This document shows, piece by piece, positions 1 to 7,353 of a stretch of 9,337 nucleotides of DNA. Position 1 is the stretch's first letter. Each line of letters starts with the position of its first letter. Under the pieces are notes generated by a model, which saw nothing but the letters and a program-made list of their open reading frames with translations, made no database searches and had not been told where the DNA came from. Position numbers and translations under genes: made by a program. The DNA is taken from contig DLFZ01000140.1 of NCBI GenBank assembly GCA_002482435.1, positions 1 to 9,337 of the forward strand. The letters are read 5' to 3'. This stretch comes from Christensenella sp. UBA7707. GTDB lineage: Bacteria > Bacillota > Clostridia > Christensenellales > CAG-138.

Positions 1-1930
1 GCCCGATCTTTTGCCCGGCCGTTTTCCGAACCTTTTGGTAAACGGCGCGACAGGCATTGCCGTGGGGCTTGCCACAAACATTCCGCCGCACAACCTTGGC
101 GAAACCATCGACGCGGTGGTTTTGCGCATGGACAAGCCGGAATCATCGCTTGACGAGGTGATGAAGGTGCTGCCCTGTCCGGATTTCCCGACGGGCGCTT
201 ACTTGCTCCGTTCCGATGAAATTCGCACGGCTTATGAAACAGGGCGCGGCAAAATCACCATGCGCGCGCACGCGGAAATCGAAACGCTTAAAAACGGAAA
301 AAAACTCATCGCTATTACCGAGTTTCCTTATCAGGTAAACAAGGCGAAGGCGCTCGAGGATATTTTAAAGCTCAGTCAGGAAAAAAAGCTTCTTTTTTCC
401 GGCATTTCGGACATCCGAGATGAGTCCGACCGCACGGGCATCCGCGCGGTAATCGAAATCAAAAAAGACGCCGATGCCGGAAAAATTCTCCAATACCTTT
501 ACAAGTATTCCGACTTGCAGCTGACTTTCGGCGTCAACATGGTGGCCATTGCAAACGGCAAGCCGCAGCAGATGGGCCTTTTGGAAGTGCTTGACCATTA
601 TATTCGCCATCAGGAGAATGTGGTGACGCGCCGCACGCGCTTCGACCTTGAAGCGGCAAAACGCCGCGAGCACATCTTAGAGGGGCTCATGATCGCCGTT
701 TTGAACATCGACGAGGTCATTGCTCTCATCCGTGCCTCAAAAACGCCCAAGGTCGCAAAAGAGGGCCTTATGGCGCGGTTCACACTCACGGAGGTGCAGG
801 CGCAGGCCATCCTCGATTTGCGCTTGCAGCGCCTGACGAACCTTGAACTTCTTGGTATTGAACGTGAATACAAAGAAGTGAAAAAAGCGATCGAGGAGCT
901 GCTTTCCATTCTTGATTCGCCCAAAAAACTTCGCGGTGTCATCAAAAAGGAGCTGCTCGCCATCAAGGAGAGCTATGCCGTGCCGCGGCGTACAAGGCTT
1001 ATCGACGGTGAAACCGAAATCGTCGTGGAGCAGAGCGACCTAAAGGTCGTAGAGGATGTTGTGGTGGCGCTTCTGGACGGCGAAAAGCTTCGCCGCATGC
1101 CCAAACGCCTTTTCAGCGCCGAACAGCTTGAAGGTGAAAACATCACCGCGCTTCTTGATACGGATACCGACAAAAAGCTCAAGCTTTTCAGCAACCTCGG
1201 TAATGCCTTTACCCTTGGGGTGGAGGAAATTGCCGAAACGCGCCCCAACGCGAAGCCTGTGTTCCTCAACTCGCTTCTTACACTTGAGAAGGGGGAGCAC
1301 ATCGTGAGCTGCTTCTTAGAAAATGGAGAAGGCGAGCTGTTTTTCTTTACAAAGCAGGGCTTTGTGAAACGCACGCAGGCGTCGGAATATGTAACCAAAA
1401 CAAAGCGTATTGCAGCCATTTCTCTCAAAGACGGCGATGAGCTTCTCGGCGTACAGCCCAAGGCGGAAGCCGGTATTTTGCTTTTGACCGCAATGGGCAT
1501 GAGCATTCGCTTCGAAACGGAAACCGTGCCGCAGATGGGCCGCGTGAGCGCAGGCGTAAAATGCGTAAAACTTGAAGAACACGACTTTGTAACCTTCTTC
1601 ACCCAGCTTGGCGATGAGGGTGAAATTTTGATCATCAGCGACAGGGGCTACGCAAAGCGCAGCTTCGTATTCGATCATGAGCTTCAAGGGCGTAACGGCA
1701 AGGGCCTGAAGGCCTTCGATTTCAAGAAAAACGGCTCGAACGGCACGCGTGTTGCGGCGGCATTCTATGTGCGAGATCCCTTTGATTTCGTGGTGGTGCA
1801 GGCGCATGGCACAAAAACCGTGTTCAACACCGAACAGGTGCTGATCGACAACCGCGCAGGCAAAGGAAACCTTTTGGTGATGGCCATACTCGACGACGTT
1901 GTGATAGGTGCATACAGAAAGCAATCATAA
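1..1930 (+). CDS. parC: Type II DNA topoisomerase subunit A, 3' part (probably topoisomerase IV ParC)
   Basis: This is the DNA breakage-and-reunion subunit of a type II topoisomerase, which works with a GyrB/ParE ATPase to pass one duplex through another. The reading frame is open from base 2, so the start and the active-site tyrosine lie outside the window. The visible part opens with the conserved RFPNLLVNG and NIPPHNL segments, followed by the tower and coiled-coil region with LDLRLQRL near 810-840. The last 300 residues or so show six repeats of the form hydrophobic strand-G-x-x-x-R/K (for example ELFFFTKQGFVKR and EILIISDRGYAKR), as expected for the six-bladed C-terminal pinwheel. The first blade lacks the GyrA box (QRRGGKG) needed for DNA wrapping; only a degenerate QGRNGKG occurs, in a late blade at 1685-1705. 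That argues for ParC over GyrA, but this is inference: GyrA of a divergent lineage is the alternative. The enzyme family itself is certain. Confidence 0.93.
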   Translation, partial: PDLLPGRFPNLLVNGATGIAVGLATNIPPHNLGETIDAVVLRMDKPESSLDEVMKVLPCPDFPTGAYLLRSDEIRTAYETGRGKITMRAHAEIETLKNGKKLIAITEFPYQVNKAKALEDILKLSQEKKLLFSGISDIRDESDRTGIRAVIEIKKDADAGKILQYLYKYSDLQLTFGVNMVAIANGKPQQMGLLEVLDHYIRHQENVVTRRTRFDLEAAKRREHILEGLMIAVLNIDEVIALIRASKTPKVAKEGLMARFTLTEVQAQAILDLRLQRLTNLELLGIEREYKEVKKAIEELLSILDSPKKLRGVIKKELLAIKESYAVPRRTRLIDGETEIVVEQSDLKVVEDVVVALLDGEKLRRMPKRLFSAEQLEGENITALLDTDTDKKLKLFSNLGNAFTLGVEEIAETRPNAKPVFLNSLLTLEKGEHIVSCFLENGEGELFFFTKQGFVKRTQASEYVTKTKRIAAISLKDGDELLGVQPKAEAGILLLTAMGMSIRFETETVPQMGRVSAGVKCVKLEEHDFVTFFTQLGDEGEILIISDRGYAKRSFVFDHELQGRNGKGLKAFDFKKNGSNGTRVAAAFYVRDPFDFVVVQAHGTKTVFNTEQVLIDNRAGKGNLLVMAILDDVVIGAYRKQS

Positions 1931-1968
1931 CAGACACCGGCTTTGCATACGCTTTAGCATCCAACATG

Positions 1969-1973
1969 AGGAG
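1969..1973 (+). promoter_or_regulatory. Ribosome binding site that fixes the SSB-like start at 1984
   Basis: AGGAG lies 10 bases before the ATG at 1984. The in-frame ATG at 1966 lies just upstream of this site and has no clear ribosome site of its own, so 1984 is the preferred start. Confidence 0.75.
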
Positions 1974-1983
1974 CCGAAAAGCT

Positions 1984-2592
1984 ATGATCAAAGCCAATGA
2001 AAACAATTCTGTATGCGTATGCGGCATCGTCCACGAGGATGCGGAATTTGACCACAGGCTCTATGGAGAGGCGTTCTATTCGGTAAAGCTGTATGTTGCG
2101 CGGTTGAGTGGCGTGGGGGATGTGTTGCCGGTCACCATCCCAAACCGCGTCTGCCCAAGGATGCCGGAGGTTGGTGAGCAAATCCGTATTTACGGGCAAC
2201 TTCGCTCGTACAACAAGCGCTCGGAAAACGGCAACAGGCTTGTTATTACCTTGTTCGCGCGCGCAGTCGAGGCGGCAGACGGTGAGCCCCACCAAAACGA
2301 AGTGGATCTTACGGGTTTTTTGTGTAAGCCTGTGATGTTTCGAACCACTCCATTTATGCGCGAAATCAGCGACATTCTTCTTGCGGTGAACCGTTCGTAT
2401 AACAAGTCCGATTATCTCCCCTGCATCGCGTGGGGGAGAAACGCGCATTTTGCAAAGGATATTCCGGTAGGCGCAAGGCTCCATGTGCAGGGCAGGCTTC
2501 AAAGCCGCATCTACCAAAAGGCGCTCGACGACGGTGCCATAACCGAGCGCACGGCCTACGAGGTTTCCTGCTCGTGCATCGAAACGTTGTAA
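1984..2592 (+). CDS. Single-stranded DNA-binding protein-like, two OB folds
   Basis: The product has 202 residues and resembles single-stranded DNA-binding proteins. The second half (about 105-200) carries the SSB OB-fold pattern: VDLTGFL, then VNRSYNKSDYLPCIAWGRNA (about 136-154), then GRLQSRIYQK (about 170-179) and AYEVS (about 191-195). The first half (about 10-98) also has OB-like spacing (GEQIRIYGQLRSYNK, then NRLVITLFA), so the protein probably contains two OB folds. It ends in CSCIETL and lacks the acidic tail ending in PF through which canonical bacterial SSB recruits partners. It is therefore probably an accessory SSB paralogue rather than the main replication SSB. It follows the topoisomerase gene after 53 bases and may be cotranscribed with it. 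The family call is firm for the second domain and weaker for the first. Its exact role is not known from the sequence. Confidence 0.8.
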   Translation: MIKANENNSVCVCGIVHEDAEFDHRLYGEAFYSVKLYVARLSGVGDVLPVTIPNRVCPRMPEVGEQIRIYGQLRSYNKRSENGNRLVITLFARAVEAADGEPHQNEVDLTGFLCKPVMFRTTPFMREISDILLAVNRSYNKSDYLPCIAWGRNAHFAKDIPVGARLHVQGRLQSRIYQKALDDGAITERTAYEVSCSCIETL

Positions 2593-2620
2593 ACTCATCC
2601 AAATCAGGAGGTTTTTCTTT

Positions 2621-3373
2621 ATGAAGTTCGTTCGCGCGCAACATGGCGGCGAGGTTTTTTACGCCGTATTACAACAGGACAAGCTCCTTCGTTTAAGCGG
2701 CGCTCCATTTGAGCAAATATTCTACGACGGCAGGGAATATCCTCTTGCCGACGCGCAGCTTTTGCACCCGTGTGAGCCAACCAAGTTCGTTTGCGTCGGC
2801 AAAAATTATTGGGAGCACGCGGAGGAAATGAAAGAAGGCCATCCTGCGGAGCCGCTTCTTTTTTTAAAGCCGTCTACCTGCGCTGTCGGGAACGGAGATG
2901 GCGTGGTTTACCCCAAACTCAGTCAAAGGCTCGACTACGAAGGGGAACTTGCCGTTGTGATCGGCAAACGCGCGCATGAAGTGGAGCCGGGGCACGCCAA
3001 GGACTATATTTTCGGCTACACCTGCGCAAACGATATTACCGCACGCGACATTCAAAAAGGTGACCCGCAGTGGACGCGCGGCAAAGGCTTTGATACTTTC
3101 TGCCCGTTTGGACCATGGATCGAAACAGAGCTCGACGCGCAGAACGTCGCGATTTCCACACGCGTCAATAGCGAGCAAAAGCAAAGCTCCAACACCTCTA
3201 TGATGACGCATAGCATCGATGCTCTCATCTGCTACATGAGCGCTTGTATGACGCTTCTTCCGGGCGACGTGGTGCTTACGGGAACGCCTGCGGGCATCGG
3301 TCCCATGCAAAGAGGGGATGTGGTGGAGGTCGAAATCGAAGGGATCGGTATTTTAAGAAACAGGATTGTTTGA
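2621..3373 (+). CDS. Fumarylacetoacetate hydrolase (FAH) family protein
   Basis: The product is a 250-residue cytoplasmic enzyme of the FAH superfamily. Members cleave or decarboxylate beta-keto acids such as acylpyruvates, oxaloacetate or catechol-pathway intermediates, using Mg2+ or Mn2+. An N-terminal domain of about 50 residues resembles the small domain of Rv2993c-type members. The catalytic domain follows with GKNYWEHAEE (60-69). The metal ligands are expected to be E107 and E109 in DYEGELAVVIG and D138 in NDITARD. The late conserved loop TGTPAGIG lies near 221-228. AGGAGG at 2606-2611, 9 bases upstream, supports the ATG. Length is normal for the short bacterial members. No degradation pathway genes lie nearby, so the substrate cannot be assigned. 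A general housekeeping role such as oxaloacetate or acylpyruvate clearance is only a guess. The next gene starts 9 bases downstream. Confidence 0.92.
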   Translation: MKFVRAQHGGEVFYAVLQQDKLLRLSGAPFEQIFYDGREYPLADAQLLHPCEPTKFVCVGKNYWEHAEEMKEGHPAEPLLFLKPSTCAVGNGDGVVYPKLSQRLDYEGELAVVIGKRAHEVEPGHAKDYIFGYTCANDITARDIQKGDPQWTRGKGFDTFCPFGPWIETELDAQNVAISTRVNSEQKQSSNTSMMTHSIDALICYMSACMTLLPGDVVLTGTPAGIGPMQRGDVVEVEIEGIGILRNRIV

Positions 3374-3382
3374 GGAAACTTC

Positions 3383-5122
3383 ATGGCAATGGATGGACTG
3401 AACCTGTGCGCCTCCGCTGCGGAAATCCGTGCGGTGCTCACGGGCGGAAAAATCGATAGAATTTACCAACCGGAAAAGGACGAGCTTCTTTTGCATGTCC
3501 GTGCGGGCGGCGAAAACCATAAACTTTTGCTTTCCGCCTCCGCTGCGCACGGGCGCGCACAGCTGACGGAACTTAAACGCGTCAACCCACAGGACGCGCC
3601 AATGTTTTGCATGCTTCTTAGAAGGCGTATTTTAGGCGGCCGCATCATAGCGGTTGAGCAGCCGTCTTTGGATAGAACACTGATTTTGCGTGTCGAGGCG
3701 CAAAACGAGCTTGGCGATATGGAAACCTATGCGCTTGTATGCGAGATCATGGGGAAACATTCCAACCTCATTTTGTTAAGCGGAGCAAACGTCATACTCG
3801 ACGCGGCCCGCCATGTGGGCGCGGGTGTATCAAATGTTCGCTTTATCATGCCCGGGCTAACTTACGCGCCGCCGCCCCCGCAGGAAAAGAAAAAACCGTT
3901 TTTTTCGTCGGAAGGCGATTTTTATGCCGCGCTTCAGGTTGAAGGCAGGCTTGACAAGGCGCTTTCCAATGCCTTTTTCGGCCTTTCCCCCGCGATGGCG
4001 CAAAGCCTCGCGTTTTGCACGGTGGATACAAACGATTTAAGCACCTTAAGCGACGAAAAAAAACACGAACTTTCTTTGGCACTCAAGGCGTTTTATGAAA
4101 AACTTGCAGCCGGAAAGTTTGAAGCTTGCATATCGCTCAACGAATATGGCGAGCCCATTGGCGTTTTTCCGTTTGCACCAAAGGGTGTTCCGTATCGGCG
4201 TGAAGCAAAGCTCGGTGCAGCGCTTGACGCGTATTACGAGCAGTTGGATGCTACGGAGCGCATTTCCCGCCGAAGCGCCTCCGTGCGCCGGATCCTGCAA
4301 AACAACCTCGCGCGTGTGGAAAAAAAGCTTTCGCTTTACAACGACGCTTTGGGGGCCACGGAGGAAACCGAACGTTTGCGGCTTTTTGGCGAGCTGATCA
4401 CGGCAAATCTGCATACGATCAAAAGAGGTATCGCCGAAGCTGCGCTTTATAACTACTATGAAGACCCGCCGCAGGCGGTTATGGTGCCGATGGATACGCG
4501 TTATTCCCCTTCGGAAAACGCGCAGCGCTACTTCAAAAAGTATCAAAAAGCAAAAGCGGCGCGGGAAATGGCCGCAGCGCAGCGCAAACAGGCACTTGAG
4601 GAACTTTCCTACTTAGAGGGGCAGTTCGACAACCTCGATAAATGCAGCACGGATGCGGAGCTACAGGAGCTTCACGAGGAGCTTGTAACGCTTGGCTACA
4701 TCAAGCGTGAAAAAACAAAGCAAAAGCCGCAAAAACTGCCGCCCTCCAAACCTGTGTGCTATATTTCCTCGGAGGGAACGGAAATCTATGTTGGCCGCAA
4801 CAACGCGCAGAACGACCAGTTGACGCTGCGTTTTGCCGACGGGGAGGATTATTGGCTGCACGTAAAGGGCATACCAGGGTCGCACGTTATCGTAAAAAGC
4901 GGCGGGGAGCCGGGCCGGCAAACGCTTTATGAGGCTGCACTTCTCGCGGCCCATTTCAGCCGCGCGCGAGGTGGGAGCAACGTTGCGGTAGACTATACGC
5001 CCCGCAAATATGTAAAAAAGCCTTCGGGCGCAAAACCGGGTATGGTGATTTACACCACCAACAAAACTGCCTACGTTACGCCGGATGAGGCAAGCGTGAA
5101 GCACATTGCACAAAAGCAGTAA
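3383..5122 (+). CDS. rqcH: Ribosome quality control protein RqcH (NFACT family, Rqc2/NEMF homologue)
   Basis: RqcH binds the split 50S subunit carrying a stalled peptidyl-tRNA and recruits tRNA-Ala to add C-terminal alanine tails, marking the nascent chain for degradation. The 579-residue product has the usual length. It opens with the NFACT-N domain (MAMDGLNL; KIDRIYQPEKDELLL at about 23-37). It carries D97-R98 in SLDRTLIL, the residues required for tRNA binding and tailing in B. subtilis RqcH. A charged helical region (about 280-430) corresponds to the coiled coil. The C-terminal NFACT-R domain holds YVGRNNAQND, DYWLHVKGIPGSHVI and VDYTPRKYVKKP. Older annotations call the family fibronectin-binding protein. 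The ribosome site GAGGAAA (3372-3378) overlaps the stop of the upstream FAH gene, so the two are probably one operon and translationally coupled. The ATG at 3383 fits the family N-terminus M-A-x-D-G. Confidence 0.95.
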   Translation: MAMDGLNLCASAAEIRAVLTGGKIDRIYQPEKDELLLHVRAGGENHKLLLSASAAHGRAQLTELKRVNPQDAPMFCMLLRRRILGGRIIAVEQPSLDRTLILRVEAQNELGDMETYALVCEIMGKHSNLILLSGANVILDAARHVGAGVSNVRFIMPGLTYAPPPPQEKKKPFFSSEGDFYAALQVEGRLDKALSNAFFGLSPAMAQSLAFCTVDTNDLSTLSDEKKHELSLALKAFYEKLAAGKFEACISLNEYGEPIGVFPFAPKGVPYRREAKLGAALDAYYEQLDATERISRRSASVRRILQNNLARVEKKLSLYNDALGATEETERLRLFGELITANLHTIKRGIAEAALYNYYEDPPQAVMVPMDTRYSPSENAQRYFKKYQKAKAAREMAAAQRKQALEELSYLEGQFDNLDKCSTDAELQELHEELVTLGYIKREKTKQKPQKLPPSKPVCYISSEGTEIYVGRNNAQNDQLTLRFADGEDYWLHVKGIPGSHVIVKSGGEPGRQTLYEAALLAAHFSRARGGSNVAVDYTPRKYVKKPSGAKPGMVIYTTNKTAYVTPDEASVKHIAQKQ

Positions 5123-5239
5123 CATTTAAAAAGGGTGCCCCCGTGTGCCGTAATCGCTGTGATTGCAGGCATTTAAACGGTATGTTTGGGCAATTTGCCG
5201 AATATCCATATACAAAAACCCCGATTGGAGGATTTTTGT

Positions 5240-6190
5240 ATGCGGAGCAGGTTCATCGGCATGGTGGTGTGTATGCTGCTCCTGTGCTCTTTATTTGCCG
5301 GCTGCAAGCAGGATGCGCAGGGCGTTTATGAGGATGGGCTTTCGAGCGAGGCGGGGTACAGGCGCACAGTATTGTACTACCTTTCCGACGAGGGCTTTGT
5401 GGTGCCGGTGATGAAGCTCATTCCGTGGGAGGAGGGCATCGGCAAGGCGGCCCTAAGCTACCTTGTGGATCAAAACGGCAATCAGGAAAGTGCCGCCGCG
5501 CTTGGGTTGAACACCGTGCTTCCCGAAGGTGTCACCTACACGCTCCGCATTGCGGACGATAAGTGTGCAACACTCGATCTTAGCGGCCTTACAGACCTCG
5601 GCTCCGCCGCAGCGGAACAGGCCATGGTGACTTCCTTGGTGAACACGCTTGTGGAATTTGATTCCATCGACACCGTGCGTATCACCGTCGAGGGAAAAGC
5701 CTTGAAATCGCTTAAAAACGGTACGAATATCACCGGGGCCATGAGCGCGTTTCCTTTGAACATGGAAGAACCCGAAGAGCAGGTCGTTACCGACAGCGCC
5801 TATCGGCTTACGCTTTACTACCCCAACGAATCGGCAAGCCTCAATGTGCCGGTCACACGGCTTACCAACATCGAGCCGACGCTTGAAAGCGCCGTGCGCG
5901 AGCTTTTGAAAGGGCCGAAGTTCGCAGGGCTCATGAACGCTTTCCCAGAGGGCACGGAGATGCTCGGCCTCTCGTATGCCGACGGCGCGGCTGTTGTTAA
6001 CTTCAACAGCGCTTTTAAGGCTGTGGATCAGGTGGATGGGCTTGCGCAGGCAGCGTACGACTCGCTTTATTTAACGCTTGCGGGCGTTGCGCCCATATCC
6101 ATGCTTGAAGTGTATGTGAACGGCCAGCCTTACGATGCGCTTGCCGCGCAAACCGTTGCGCCGCTTTACGCCAACGAGTACGGAAAATAA
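5240..6190 (+). CDS. gerM: GerM-like lipoprotein with two GerMN domains
   Basis: This is a 316-residue predicted lipoprotein. The ATG at 5240 is chosen because GGAGG (5227-5231) lies 8 bases upstream and the protein then begins with a proper signal peptide: MRSRF, a hydrophobic run, and the lipobox FAGC with the lipidated cysteine at residue 22. An in-frame ATG at 5186 would add 18 residues before the signal and has no support. Two copies of the GerMN module follow, at about 40-165 and 185-300. Each opens with a similar strand (TVLYYLSDEG; LTLYYPNESA) and then has a helix with A-x-x-x-L-x-x-G type spacing. In B. subtilis, GerM is needed for normal sporulation and germination, but GerMN domains also occur outside spore formers. 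The neighbours rdgB and a YsnB-like phosphoesterase match the B. subtilis gerM locus, which supports the call. It acts at the outer face of the membrane. Confidence 0.82.
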   Translation: MRSRFIGMVVCMLLLCSLFAGCKQDAQGVYEDGLSSEAGYRRTVLYYLSDEGFVVPVMKLIPWEEGIGKAALSYLVDQNGNQESAAALGLNTVLPEGVTYTLRIADDKCATLDLSGLTDLGSAAAEQAMVTSLVNTLVEFDSIDTVRITVEGKALKSLKNGTNITGAMSAFPLNMEEPEEQVVTDSAYRLTLYYPNESASLNVPVTRLTNIEPTLESAVRELLKGPKFAGLMNAFPEGTEMLGLSYADGAAVVNFNSAFKAVDQVDGLAQAAYDSLYLTLAGVAPISMLEVYVNGQPYDALAAQTVAPLYANEYGK

Positions 6191-6220
6191 TTTGGGTTTT
6201 TACTACAAAGGAGAACATGA

Positions 6221-6817
6221 ATGAGGCTCATCATCGCTTCCAACAACGCGCACAAGGTAACGGAAATCAAAGCCATCCTCGCTCCATACTTCAACAGCAT
6301 CCAATCGCTTAAGGATGCAGGCATCGACATCGACGTGGTGGAAGACGGCAAGACCTTCGCGGAAAACGCCCTCAAAAAGGCACGCGAGGTACTTGCCGTT
6401 TCCGATGCGGATGCAGCGCTTTCGGATGACAGCGGCCTTGAAGTGGATGCGCTTTGCGGCGCGCCGGGGGTATACAGCGCCCGCTACGCCGGCGAAGGGC
6501 ATGACGACGCCGCAAACAACGAAAAGCTTTTGGCGGAAATGAAGGATGTGCCTGTGGACAAGCGTACCTGCCGCTTTGTGAGCGCGGTTTCGCTTGTGCG
6601 GCGAAACTGTGAACCGATTACGGTAATCGGCACGGTAGAGGGGAAGCTCTTGTTTTCGCCGCGCGGCACTGGCGGCTTCGGGTATGATCCTCTGTTTTTA
6701 TACGAGCCTTCGGGCAAAAGCTTTGCGGAACTTTCCGCGCAGGAAAAAAATGAAATCAGCCACCGCGCGCGTGCTCTTGCCGCTTTGCGCGAGGCTATGG
6801 AGCGCGAAAGAGAATGA
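6221..6817 (+). CDS. rdgB: XTP/dITP pyrophosphatase (RdgB/HAM1 family)
   Basis: The enzyme hydrolyses dITP, ITP and XTP to the monophosphate and pyrophosphate, keeping deaminated purines out of DNA and RNA. The 198-residue product matches the family length. Visible motifs are SNNAHKVTEI (7-16), the equivalent of the usual S/T-x-N-x-x-K-xx-E signature; E41 and FAENALKKA (46-54); the active-site stretch SDDSGLEVDAL (68-78) with D70 as the likely general base; the base-recognition loop GTGGFGYDPLF (149-159); and SHRARAL (180-186). AAAGGAG (6207-6213) lies 7 bases before the ATG. An ATG at 6216 is in another frame and not used. The gene follows gerM after 30 bases, and its stop overlaps the next start by 4 bases (ATGA), so the three genes are most likely one transcription unit. 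Confidence 0.96.
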   Translation: MRLIIASNNAHKVTEIKAILAPYFNSIQSLKDAGIDIDVVEDGKTFAENALKKAREVLAVSDADAALSDDSGLEVDALCGAPGVYSARYAGEGHDDAANNEKLLAEMKDVPVDKRTCRFVSAVSLVRRNCEPITVIGTVEGKLLFSPRGTGGFGYDPLFLYEPSGKSFAELSAQEKNEISHRARALAALREAMERERE

Positions 6818-7281
6818 ACATCGGCGTCATCTCCGACACGCACGGCAACGAAAGCGCGCTACGGCGGGCGCTTATCACGCTTCCAAACATGGACGCGTGG
6901 ATTCACCTTGGCGACCATGCCTCCGACAGCCGCGTGCTAAGTGCTGCGGGCGTTCCTATTTATGCCGTGCGCGGCAACTGCGATTTTGACATGTCAGCCG
7001 AGCAGGAACTCATGATTACGCTCGGTGGCGCAAGGATTTTTTTAACACACGGGCACAAATACAGCGTCAAGCAGGGTGTGGAGGCCGTGTTCTACCGGGC
7101 GCAGGAGCTTATGTGCGGTACGGTTTTGTTCGGGCATACGCATGTTTCGCTTGTGGAAGCATGGGGGAGCGTTCTTGGCGTCAACCCTGGCAGCGCTGCA
7201 CTTCCGCATAAGGGAAGGCCTTCTATCGCACGGCTCACCATAGAAAACGGGGATGTCAATGCGCGCATCGTTCTTCTCTGA
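6814..7281 (+). CDS. Metallophosphoesterase, YfcE/MJ0936 (YsnB-like) family
   Basis: This is a 155-residue calcineurin-like phosphoesterase. The full set of two-metal ligands is visible: D8 and H10 in SDTHGN, D34 in LGDH, N55 in GNCD, H79 in THGH, and H108 and H110 in GHTH. Family members hydrolyse phosphodiester model substrates and need divalent metals such as Mn2+. The physiological substrate is generally unknown and cannot be read here. The start overlaps the rdgB stop in an ATGA junction, which indicates translational coupling. The B. subtilis homologues ysnA and ysnB are adjacent in the same way. It is the last gene of the plus-strand block and is followed after 19 bases by a strong terminator. 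Confidence 0.93.
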   Translation: MNIGVISDTHGNESALRRALITLPNMDAWIHLGDHASDSRVLSAAGVPIYAVRGNCDFDMSAEQELMITLGGARIFLTHGHKYSVKQGVEAVFYRAQELMCGTVLFGHTHVSLVEAWGSVLGVNPGSAALPHKGRPSIARLTIENGDVNARIVLL

Positions 7282-7300
7282 CTTAAAAAGCGGCGGAATC

Positions 7301-7330
7301 AAAAAACTCCCGTAGTTTACGGGAGTTTTT
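7301..7330. terminator. Bidirectional intrinsic terminator
   Basis: A perfect 9-base-pair stem, ACTCCCGTA (7306-7314) with TACGGGAGT (7318-7326), closes a GTT loop. It is flanked by an A tract (7301-7305) and a T tract (7327-7330), so it reads as a terminator on either strand. It lies between the convergent phosphoesterase and ABC permease genes, exactly where a shared terminator is expected. Confidence 0.93.
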
Positions 7331-7353
7331 ATGTTTACATTATAATAATGAAG

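Noticed and set aside
973..1635. Long minus-strand open frame opposite the topoisomerase gene (220 codons)
   Set aside because: It is serine- and arginine-rich, has no recognisable motif and lies fully opposite a strongly conserved gene; it is a shadow of GC-biased codon use.
5123..5177. CATTTAAA occurs twice, at 5123-5130 and 5170-5177, in the rqcH-gerM gap
   Set aside because: Two AT-rich octamers 47 bases apart with no symmetry or further copies are compatible with chance. Nothing else convincing, such as a terminator, was seen in this gap.
5207..5216. CATATACAAA upstream of the GerM-like gene, resembling a sporulation sigma-E -10 box
   Set aside because: The -10 match is partial and no convincing sigma-E -35 element lies at the right distance, so a sporulation promoter cannot be supported.
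7341..7346. Perfect TATAAT on the plus strand just after the terminator
   Set aside because: At 17 or 18 bases upstream there is no acceptable -35 box, only TTTACG at 19 bases, which is part of the terminator stem. A promoter here would read antisense into the permease; chance in an AT-rich gap is more likely.
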